From the NCBI GenBank assembly GCA_015163825.1, contig JAAOIL010000002.1, positions 1 through 5,199 on the forward strand: a stretch of DNA of 5,199 nucleotides. The letters are read 5' to 3'. The notes below the pieces were generated by a model. It was not told the DNA's origin and ran no database searches. It was given only the letters and a program-made list of their open reading frames with translations. Made by a program: the position numbers and the translations under genes. Source of the stretch: Alphaproteobacteria bacterium. Lineage in GTDB: Bacteria; Pseudomonadota; Alphaproteobacteria; RS24. How positions within the stretch are numbered: position 1 is the first letter of the stretch; the number at the start of each line of letters is the position of its first letter. This document shows positions 1-5,199 of this stretch, piece after piece.

Positions 1-66
1 ATAATATCGCATCGTGCTTTTGTTGGGGCGACATTAGACAAAGCCCTACAGGACTGGACGATATAG
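1..66 (+). CDS. C-terminal tail of an unidentified upstream gene (partial)
   Basis: The frame beginning at base 1 is open from the window edge to a TAG at 64-66 and gives 21 residues ending ...GATLDKALQDWTI. The composition (Ala, Asp, Lys, Leu, Trp, with GCG and GCC codons) resembles a normal C-terminus and the codon use resembles the genes downstream, which is the only evidence that it is coding. I do not recognise the family. About 104 bases separate it from the acyl-CoA dehydrogenase pair, so it could be an earlier gene of the same pathway or an unrelated neighbour. A second frame is also open from the edge (3-125), but its residues (several Cys and Trp) look less like a protein. The call is tentative. 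Confidence 0.4.
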   Translation: MISHRAFVGATLDKALQDWTI

Positions 67-108
67 TGAAAAAAGGGGGCTTGCTCTTGGCGTGTTCTCG
101 TGCTTCAT

Positions 109-137
109 TTGAGCGCAATATTTAAGCCCAATATTTA
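109..137 (+). promoter_or_regulatory. Weak candidate sigma70-type promoter
   Basis: TTGAGC at 109-114 and TATTTA at 132-137 are 17 bases apart, ahead of the acyl-CoA dehydrogenase pair. The -35 box matches the TTGACA consensus at four of six positions, the -10 box only at three. The -10 candidate lies inside the second copy of the 11-bp direct repeat, so a regulator bound there would be well placed to block transcription. This is inference from spacing and consensus only; an AT-rich stretch will often yield such a match by chance. Confidence 0.22.
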
Positions 138-139
138 AG
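116..139 (+). repeat. Perfect 11-bp direct repeat upstream of the dehydrogenase pair
   Basis: CAATATTTAAG occurs at 116-126 and again, identical, at 129-139, with two bases (CC) between the copies and a period of 13 bases. It lies 31 bases upstream of the first dehydrogenase start, in the only real intergenic region of the window. Each copy contains the short palindrome AATATT. It may be an operator with two half-sites, or just a small local duplication. The repeat itself is directly visible; any role is inference. Confidence 0.85.
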
Positions 140-170
140 TGTATTCAAACGACAAAAGGGAGATGGAATA

Positions 171-1271
171 ATGGATTTTGATTTTTCTGAAGACCAGAAA
201 TTATTGAAGGAACAAGCGCGAAAGTTTCTAGGTGATAAGTGTGATTTATCGCAAGTGCGCAAGGTGTTAGAGGGTGATGCGCCCCATCATGGGGAAGTTT
301 GGCAGGGGCTTTGCGAATTAGGATTTGCCGGCGCTGCCGTGCCAGAAGCCTATGGTGGTTTGGGTTTAGGCACATTAGAATTATGTGTTGTGGCGGAAGA
401 GTTAGGGCGCGCCATAGCCCCTGTGCCATTTTCATCGTCTATTTATTTAGCGGCGGAGGCGATAAAACTTTATGGCAGCGAGGAACAAAAGAAGTTGTGG
501 TTGCCACGCATTGCCTCAGGGGAGATTATTGCGACCCTAGCGGCTGCCGAAGGCACATCACCGCCACATCCTCGCAGTTTGAAAACGCAAATCTCTGGTG
601 GAAAATTATCGGGTGTGAAACTACCCATTGCTGATGGGGCAGAAGCGACATTGGCAGTTGTGCTAACGCAAGATAGTTTAGCATTGGTGGATTTAACGAC
701 AGGGGGCATTACCCGCAAGGCGGTGAAAACGATAGACCCGACCCGTGCCCACGCCGAAATTACATTTGATAATGCCAGTGCTGAATTGCTGGGGGCGCAA
801 GGCGAAGGGTGGCAGAATTATTGTGCGCTGGAATCACGTGCCGCTATTCTCTTTGCGTTTGAGCAAGTAGGCGGTGCAGAAGCGGCGATGAATATGGCGA
901 AAGATTATGCCCTTGAACGCTATGCCTTTGGTCGCCAGATTGGTTCGTACCAAGCGATTAAGCATAAGTTGGCAGATATGTATGTGCGTTTAGAATTGGC
1001 GCGATCCAATTGTTATTATGCGGCTATGGCATTATCAGAGGATACTGCCGATTTAGAGATAGCGGCGGCGACGGCGCGTATTGCGGCGACAGAGGCGTAT
1101 CGGTTTGCGGCACAAGAGAATATCCAAACACATGGCGGGATAGGTTTCACATGGGAGGCGGATGCGCAATTCCATTATCGCCGTGCCAAACTTCTAGCAC
1201 TTACATTGGGTGGTCCCGAGCGTTGGAAAGATAGATTGGTTTCACAATTAGAGAAAACAAATATAGCATAA
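171..1271 (+). CDS. Acyl-CoA dehydrogenase, probable small subunit of a heteromeric enzyme
   Basis: This 366-residue protein has the acyl-CoA dehydrogenase fold: an N-terminal helical domain (about 1-115, opening MDFDFSEDQ, with PEAYGGLGLG near 58-67), a middle beta domain (about 116-215) and a C-terminal helical domain (about 220-366). The C-terminal FAD-contact motifs are intact: RYAFGRQIG at 250-258 and QTHGGIGFTWE at 319-329. The middle domain is degenerate: the usual (S/T)E-x-GSD and WxTSG signatures are replaced by AAEGTSPP (125-132) and GVKLPIADGA (148-157). The C-terminal position that holds the catalytic Glu in medium-chain acyl-CoA dehydrogenase appears to be Leu346. The protein is therefore probably not active alone and pairs with the product of the next gene, as ChsE5 does with ChsE4 in the steroid-degrading enzyme. 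The ATG at 171 is preceded by AAAGGGAGA at 155-163. The family call is firm; the subunit role is inferred and the substrate is unknown. Confidence 0.93.
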   Translation: MDFDFSEDQKLLKEQARKFLGDKCDLSQVRKVLEGDAPHHGEVWQGLCELGFAGAAVPEAYGGLGLGTLELCVVAEELGRAIAPVPFSSSIYLAAEAIKLYGSEEQKKLWLPRIASGEIIATLAAAEGTSPPHPRSLKTQISGGKLSGVKLPIADGAEATLAVVLTQDSLALVDLTTGGITRKAVKTIDPTRAHAEITFDNASAELLGAQGEGWQNYCALESRAAILFAFEQVGGAEAAMNMAKDYALERYAFGRQIGSYQAIKHKLADMYVRLELARSNCYYAAMALSEDTADLEIAAATARIAATEAYRFAAQENIQTHGGIGFTWEADAQFHYRRAKLLALTLGGPERWKDRLVSQLEKTNIA

Positions 1272-1282
1272 GGGGAAGAGCA

Positions 1283-2518
1283 ATGAATTTGAATGACACA
1301 CCAGAAGAAGCAAAGTTTCGCGCCGCGGCGCGTGCGTGGCTAACGGCAAATGCCCGCCCGAAGGATAAGAGCAAAGACCGCACAAAGCGGGTGCAAAAGC
1401 CAGAATCAGAAAGGCTAGATTCGGCGCGCCAATGGCAAGCGAAAAAGGCGGAGGCGGGTTATGCGGCGATTACATGGGCACCAGAATATGGTGGTATGGG
1501 TGGCAGTTCAATTCAGTCTGTTATTTATGCGCAAGAGGAAGCGAAGTTTGATGTGCAGGGCGGTTTTTTTGATATTGGCTTGGGTATGTGCATACCAACG
1601 ATGTTGGCTTGGGCGACGGCTGAACAAAAAGAGCGTTATGCCAAGCCTGCTCTGTATGGGCAAGAGGTGTGGTGTCAGCTTTTCTCTGAACCATCGGCTG
1701 GTTCTGATGTTGCGGGTCTGCGCACAAAGGCGACACGTGATGGTGATGAGTGGATAATCAATGGTCAAAAGGTTTGGACATCGGGCGCACAATATTGCGA
1801 TTATGGTATTATTGTCACCCGCTCCGACCCGAATGTTGCGAAGCATAAAGGGCTGACTTTCTTTTTCCTTGATATGAAATCGGCGGGTATTGAAGTTCGC
1901 CCGATTAAGCAAATGTCGGGGGAGTCTGGCTTTAACGAGGTGTTCTTTACAGATGTGCGTGTGCCAGATAGCCAGCGTCTTGGGGCTGTTGGCGAGGGTT
2001 GGAAGGTTGCTTTAACCACCCTTATGAACGAGCGTTTGGCAATCGGGCAAGGTAGCGGTGTTGATTATAGCGAACTGCTAGATCTCGCCCGCAGCATTGA
2101 GCTAGAAGATGGTCCCGCCATTAAAAATGCCAATGTGCGCTCTCGTCTGGCGGATTGGTATGTGCAGACGCAAGGGCTGAAATATACAAAGTTTCGCACT
2201 TTGACGGCTTTGTCTAAAGGGCAAACACCGGGACCTGAAAGTTCTATTGGTAAAATTGTGTCTGGTCCTAAAATGCAAGACTTGGCTTCTTTTGCGATGG
2301 ATTTGCAAGGGCAGGGCGGCATTATGGACGGCGATGAATCCGTTATGAATTCTGCCTTTCAAAGTCAGTGGATGTGGGCGGCAGGCTATCGTATCGCTGG
2401 CGGCACAGACGAGATTTTACGCAATATCGTATCGGAACAAGTGCTGGGCTTACCGCAAGATATTCGCGTGGATAAAGGCGTGTCCTTTAATGAACTGGTT
2501 AGCAATCAAGGTAAATAG
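1283..2518 (+). CDS. Acyl-CoA dehydrogenase, probable large catalytic subunit
   Basis: This 411-residue FAD-dependent acyl-CoA dehydrogenase introduces an alpha,beta double bond into an acyl-CoA in the cytoplasm. The N-terminal domain has the APEYGGMGGS loop (66-75). The middle domain keeps the flavin/substrate signature: QLFSEPSAGSD at 132-142 and GQKVWTSGA at 161-169. The medium-chain-type base is absent (IAGGTDEIL, 371-379, with Gly373 where Glu is expected). Glu250 in LMNERLAIG instead lies where isovaleryl-CoA dehydrogenase and ChsE4 carry their catalytic Glu. The RxxFGxxI FAD motif is replaced by a KFRTLTALSKGQTPGPESS segment (303-321), which I associate with ChsE4/FadE26-like large subunits. 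Spacing to the previous gene is 11 bases, with AGGGGAAGAG as ribosome binding site, so the two are co-expressed. Substrate is probably bulky or branched (steroid or isoprenoid side chain, for example), but this is inference. The TAG stop lies in the stem of a downstream hairpin. Confidence 0.95.
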   Translation: MNLNDTPEEAKFRAAARAWLTANARPKDKSKDRTKRVQKPESERLDSARQWQAKKAEAGYAAITWAPEYGGMGGSSIQSVIYAQEEAKFDVQGGFFDIGLGMCIPTMLAWATAEQKERYAKPALYGQEVWCQLFSEPSAGSDVAGLRTKATRDGDEWIINGQKVWTSGAQYCDYGIIVTRSDPNVAKHKGLTFFFLDMKSAGIEVRPIKQMSGESGFNEVFFTDVRVPDSQRLGAVGEGWKVALTTLMNERLAIGQGSGVDYSELLDLARSIELEDGPAIKNANVRSRLADWYVQTQGLKYTKFRTLTALSKGQTPGPESSIGKIVSGPKMQDLASFAMDLQGQGGIMDGDESVMNSAFQSQWMWAAGYRIAGGTDEILRNIVSEQVLGLPQDIRVDKGVSFNELVSNQGK

Positions 2519-2541
2519 CACCTCATTTCAGGGGTGCTTTT
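2517..2541 (+). terminator. Putative intrinsic terminator or attenuator hairpin
   Basis: AGCACCTC (2517-2524) pairs with GGGGTGCT (2531-2538), giving eight base pairs with one T-G wobble and a six-base loop, ATTTCA. Four Ts follow (2538-2541, the first being in the stem), then GGGG, so the T-tract is short and termination may be partial. The 5' arm begins inside the TAG stop codon of the dehydrogenase gene, so a terminating ribosome would cover it. The hairpin ends 16 bases before the dusA start and could let some transcription through into dusA and tauE. Confidence 0.6.
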
Positions 2542-2554
2542 GGGGCGGCAGATA

Positions 2555-3532
2555 ATGGCTGATGAACATAAATTCTGCGTCGCCCCGATGATGGATTGGA
2601 CAGATAGGCACGACCGCTATTTCTTGCGGCTTATCTCTCGCCATGTGCGTCTTTATACAGAGATGGTGACTGCCAATGCGGTGCGTTATGGCGACCGCGA
2701 TTATTTACTTTCTTTCCATAAAAGCGAACACCCGCTTGCTTTACAATTGGGCGGTAGCGAACCAGAAGCGCTGGCACTAGCGGCGCGTATTGGCGAAGAT
2801 TATGGCTATGACGAGATTAATCTAAATGTTGGTTGCCCTTCAGATAGGGTGCAGTCTGGGGCATTCGGGGCGTGTCTCATGCGCGAGCCAGATTTGGTGG
2901 CGCAATGTTTAGAGGCGATGCAAAAGGCGGTGCGTGTGCCTGTTAGTGTTAAGTGTCGCATAGGTGTTGATGACCAAGATCCAGAAACGGCATTGCCCGC
3001 TTTGGTGCAAGCAGCGCGGGGGGTGGGCACAACAATTTTTATCGTCCATGCGCGCAAAGCTTGGCTTTCAGGTTTAAGCCCGAAAGAAAATCGTGATGTG
3101 CCACCCTTGAATTACGATATTGTTTATCGCACAGCACGAGACAATCCCGACCTTACATTTGTTATCAATGGTGGTATTGATAATTTGGCACAAGCCGATA
3201 TACATTTGCAAAATGTGGCGGGGGTGATGTTGGGACGCGCCGCCTATAAAACACCTTATATTTTATCACAAGTTGATGCGCGTTATTTTAACGACACGGC
3301 GGCGCCTTTATCGCGCCCAGAAATTGTGGAACGCCTGATACCTTATGCCGAAAATCTAGCGGCACAAAATATACCACTGACGGCATTGACGCGTCATCTT
3401 ATGGGGCTATATCAAGGGTGTGTCGGGGGGCGCAAATGGCGGCGCTATTTAAGCGAAAATGCCCCGCATGCCAAAGACGCGCATTTATTACAAGATGCGC
3501 TGGCGGCAATGGTTATAGATAAGGTCGCATAA
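2555..3532 (+). CDS. dusA: tRNA-dihydrouridine(20/20a) synthase DusA
   Basis: This FMN- and NADPH-dependent enzyme reduces uridine to dihydrouridine in the D-loop of tRNA (U20/U20a for DusA). It has 325 residues from the chosen start, a usual DusA length. Signatures in order: VAPMMDWTDRH (9-19) at the start of the TIM barrel; TEMVTANAVRYGD (35-47); LQLGGSEP (63-70); NLNVGCPSDRVQSGAFGA (89-106), with Cys94 as the catalytic acid; VSVKCRIG (130-137), whose Lys133 is expected to contact FMN; VHARKAWLSGLSPKENR (164-180), typical of DusA; FVINGGI (202-208) and GVMLGRAAYKTPY (223-235), the FMN phosphate site; then the helical tRNA-binding domain with GCVGGRKWRRYLS (288-300). An in-frame GTG at 2534 would add seven residues but sits inside the terminator stem. 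The ATG at 2555 (MADEHKFCVAPM) matches the family N-terminus and follows GGGGCGG at 2542-2548. The stop overlaps the tauE start by one base. Confidence 0.95.
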   Translation: MADEHKFCVAPMMDWTDRHDRYFLRLISRHVRLYTEMVTANAVRYGDRDYLLSFHKSEHPLALQLGGSEPEALALAARIGEDYGYDEINLNVGCPSDRVQSGAFGACLMREPDLVAQCLEAMQKAVRVPVSVKCRIGVDDQDPETALPALVQAARGVGTTIFIVHARKAWLSGLSPKENRDVPPLNYDIVYRTARDNPDLTFVINGGIDNLAQADIHLQNVAGVMLGRAAYKTPYILSQVDARYFNDTAAPLSRPEIVERLIPYAENLAAQNIPLTALTRHLMGLYQGCVGGRKWRRYLSENAPHAKDAHLLQDALAAMVIDKVA

Positions 3533-4350
3533 TGGAATTTGCCACGACTCTTTTACCGATTATTATCGCTCTCTTACTGGCGGGGTTTGCCTCTGGTGTG
3601 TTGGCGGGGCTATTGGGTGTGGGCGGCGGCATTATTCTTGTGCCGGTCTTATTCCAAACATTTATTTTAATGGGCTTACCCCCTTCATTGCAAATCCATA
3701 TGGCGGTTGGCACTTCACTAGCGATTATATGTTTCACCGCATGGCAATCCGCCAAATCGCATTGGCAAAAAGGCGCAGTGGATAGCACCATATTAAAGAG
3801 TTGGGGCGGTTTTATTATCGCGGGGGCATTAAGCGGGGCGATTACCGCGCGCTATATCGCCCCCGATGGATTAAAAATTATATTCGCCGCCTTCTCTTTA
3901 ATTTTGGGGGTGCGTATGATGCTCTCTCGTGATGGTGGCGAGGGTCGCCATATTGGTCTGCCCGCCTTTATGCAAAAAGCGGCAGCGTCTGCGATAGGGT
4001 TTTTCTCTGCCCTTATGGGTATTGGCGGCGGCACTTTCTCTGTGCCATTGTTGGGTGTTGTCGGGCGCAATGTGCATCAGGCAGTCGGCACATCTTCGGC
4101 AATGGGCTTTCTGGTGGCAGTGCCCGCAACATTAGGCTTTGTTGTCGGGGGTTGGGGCTTGCCAGATTTACCGCCCTTTGCTTTTGGCTATGTCTATGGT
4201 TTGGCAATGCTCATTATAATTCCAACAGCAATGGCAGGCGCCCCTGTTGGGGCAAGGCTGGCACACAGATTATCACGGCGCACCTTAACTTATATCTTTG
4301 CGGTGTTTTTATTATTGGGTGCTGCTCGTATGATTGCCAACTTATTTTAA
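3532..4350 (+). CDS. TauE/SafE-family anion permease (putative sulfite exporter)
   Basis: This is a 272-residue inner-membrane protein of the TauE/SafE (formerly DUF81) family, whose members move sulfite, sulfoacetate or other organosulfur or carboxylate anions. The family's internal duplication is plain: GLLGVGGGIILVPVL (26-40) and HMAVGTSLA (56-64) in the first half recur as ALMGIGGGTFSVPLL (160-174) and HQAVGTSSA (182-190) in the second. I estimate about eight hydrophobic helices (roughly 6-46, 57-71, 90-108, 114-131, 150-176, 188-207, 215-240, 250-270, some covering more than one span or a re-entrant loop). The gene starts in a TAATG junction with dusA, so it is very likely translationally coupled to it; AAGGT at 3521-3525 can act as a weak ribosome binding site. 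No sulfur-metabolism gene is adjacent, so the substrate is open and 'sulfite exporter' is only the family label. Confidence 0.9.
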   Translation: MEFATTLLPIIIALLLAGFASGVLAGLLGVGGGIILVPVLFQTFILMGLPPSLQIHMAVGTSLAIICFTAWQSAKSHWQKGAVDSTILKSWGGFIIAGALSGAITARYIAPDGLKIIFAAFSLILGVRMMLSRDGGEGRHIGLPAFMQKAAASAIGFFSALMGIGGGTFSVPLLGVVGRNVHQAVGTSSAMGFLVAVPATLGFVVGGWGLPDLPPFAFGYVYGLAMLIIIPTAMAGAPVGARLAHRLSRRTLTYIFAVFLLLGAARMIANLF

Positions 4351-4356
4351 TTTTGG

Positions 4357-5199
4357 TTATTTTAACTTCTGGTCATATTCACCGACTTCAGAATGGGTGG
4401 ATAAAATCGCATCAATCTCTTCAAACATTGCTTCCAGATTTTTTTGTGAAGTCGGGCTTTCTACGACAACAACAAGGCTCGGCTTATTAGACGAAGCCCG
4501 CACCAGCCCCCAAGTGCCGTCCTCCACCATTACACGGATACCATTGACGCAGGTTATATCTTTCACCGCCTGACCGATAAAACTCTCCCTAGATTTTATT
4601 TGCGCAATCACGCGTTCCACCACTTCATATTTTATCTCATCAGCACAAAAAGGCGACATCGTTGGCGAGGCGTAAGTGGTCGGCAGGCTATCGTGTAAGG
4701 TCGCCATCGTCTGCCCTGTTTCAGCCAGCAAATCGCAAATGACAATCGCCGCTAAAATGCCATCATCATAGCCCCGCCCGATAGGCGTATTAAAAAAGTA
4801 ATGCCCGCTTTTTTCAAACCCCGCCAAAGCCCCTGTCTCATGGGTGTGGCGTTTCATATAACTATGCCCCGTCTTCCAGTATTCGGTGCTTGCCCCTAGA
4901 CTTTTTAATTCAGGATCTGTCGCGAATAGACCAGTGGATTTAACATCAACAATAAATTTTGCATTCTTATGTTGTGTCGCTAAATTTCTGGCAATAAGCA
5001 CACCCATTTTATCGGCAAAAATCTCTCGCCCCTGATTATCAACAACACCGCATCTGTCGCCATCGCCGTCAAAGGCAAAACCAATATCTGCGCCTGACGC
5101 CAATACCGCATCACGCACCGCATGCAACATACCTATATCTTCTGGATTCGGATTATGGTGAGGGAAAGTGTAATCCAATTCACAATGAAGGGGGATAAC
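4357..5199 (-). CDS. Phosphomannomutase/phosphoglucomutase, N-terminal part beyond the window
   Basis: This alpha-D-phosphohexomutase interconverts hexose 1- and 6-phosphates (Man-1-P/Man-6-P, Glc-1-P/Glc-6-P), feeding nucleotide sugars for lipopolysaccharide and exopolysaccharide. The reading frame runs off the right edge (5199 is the first base of an in-frame Val codon), so 280 C-terminal residues are seen out of the roughly 460-500 usual for the family. Absent is the N-terminal domain with the phosphoserine loop. Visible, counted from the edge: FPHHNPNPE (12-20); the metal-binding loop AFDGDGDR (42-49) with three Asp; the sugar-binding loop FEKSGHYFF (128-136) followed by GRGYDDG (141-147); and the domain 4 phosphate-binding loop RASSNKPS (234-241). 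A TTG codon at 5178-5176 might be taken as a start, but the frame is open upstream and the family sequence continues (IPLHCELDYTFP), so it is internal. The gene converges on tauE with 6 bases between stops. It could be called algC/manB-like; I do not assign a symbol because substrate preference cannot be read. Confidence 0.93.
   Translation of the reverse strand, partial: VIPLHCELDYTFPHHNPNPEDIGMLHAVRDAVLASGADIGFAFDGDGDRCGVVDNQGREIFADKMGVLIARNLATQHKNAKFIVDVKSTGLFATDPELKSLGASTEYWKTGHSYMKRHTHETGALAGFEKSGHYFFNTPIGRGYDDGILAAIVICDLLAETGQTMATLHDSLPTTYASPTMSPFCADEIKYEVVERVIAQIKSRESFIGQAVKDITCVNGIRVMVEDGTWGLVRASSNKPSLVVVVESPTSQKNLEAMFEEIDAILSTHSEVGEYDQKLK

Noticed and set aside
41..81. AAGCCC near 41 and GGGCTT near 81 as a terminator for the upstream gene.
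   Set aside because: The arms are about 30 bases apart, the first lies inside the putative coding tail, and no T-tract follows the second arm.
3..125. Open frame from the left edge to a TAA at 123-125, overlapping the putative upstream gene tail.
   Set aside because: Its residue composition (Cys and Trp clustered) is less protein-like than the frame ending at 66, and it would run over the first copy of the direct repeat. Too short to decide firmly.
1508..1912. Minus-strand open frame of 134 codons inside the large dehydrogenase gene.
   Set aside because: It lies wholly antisense to a well-supported gene, has basic low-quality composition and no recognisable motif, and is explained by the codon bias of the plus strand.
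2534..2554. GTG codon at 2534 as an upstream start for dusA, adding seven residues.
   Set aside because: It lies inside the hairpin stem, and the added residues (LLGRQI and neighbours) are not part of the DusA N-terminus, whereas the ATG at 2555 gives a family-like start.
4152..4490. Plus-strand open frame spanning the end of tauE and antisense to the mutase.
   Set aside because: It overlaps two firmly identified genes in other frames and shows no family motif or ribosome binding site.
5176..5178. TTG as the start codon of the minus-strand mutase.
   Set aside because: The frame stays open to the window edge and the upstream residues (VIPLHCE) continue the family sequence; a complete enzyme also needs the missing N-terminal phosphoserine domain.

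Overview
The window reads as ordinary chromosomal DNA of a Gram-negative bacterium, most likely an alphaproteobacterium of intermediate GC content. The assignment rests on protein style: the phosphomannomutase has the RASSNKPS and FEKSGHYFF forms I associate with alphaproteobacteria, the tRNA-dihydrouridine synthase is of the DusA type, and TauE is a compact two-repeat form. I see no mobile element, CRISPR array, rRNA or tRNA gene, and no sign of recent transfer. Genes are tightly packed and no stretch over about 105 bases lacks a gene.

Layout. Positions 1-66 carry what is probably the last 21 codons of an upstream plus-strand gene. A roughly 104-base intergenic region follows, with a perfect 11-bp direct repeat (116-126 and 129-139), a weak candidate promoter and a good Shine-Dalgarno. 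Next come two adjacent acyl-CoA dehydrogenase genes (171-1271 and 1283-2518) separated by 11 bases. A hairpin followed by four Ts overlaps the stop codon of the second and probably ends or attenuates that unit. Then come dusA (start chosen at 2555) and a TauE/SafE-family anion permease gene, which overlap by one base. On the minus strand, converging on tauE with only 6 bases between the stop codons, is a phosphomannomutase/phosphoglucomutase gene that is cut by the right edge of the window and so lacks its N-terminal part.

How the genes work together. The two dehydrogenases look like complementary subunits of one heteromeric enzyme. The first keeps the C-terminal FAD-contact motifs but has lost the middle-domain flavin/substrate signature. 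The second keeps that signature (SEPSAGSD, WTSG) and a Glu at the isovaleryl-CoA-dehydrogenase-like position, but has lost the RxxFG motif. This matches the alpha2beta2 acyl-CoA dehydrogenases of steroid side-chain degradation (ChsE4-ChsE5 type). Their job is probably one FAD-dependent alpha,beta-dehydrogenation of a bulky or branched acyl-CoA; the actual substrate cannot be read from this window. dusA (tRNA D-loop modification), tauE (anion efflux) and the sugar-phosphate mutase (envelope or exopolysaccharide precursors) have no evident functional link to the dehydrogenases.

I found no convincing previously undescribed system. The split-active-site dehydrogenase pair is the most interesting item.
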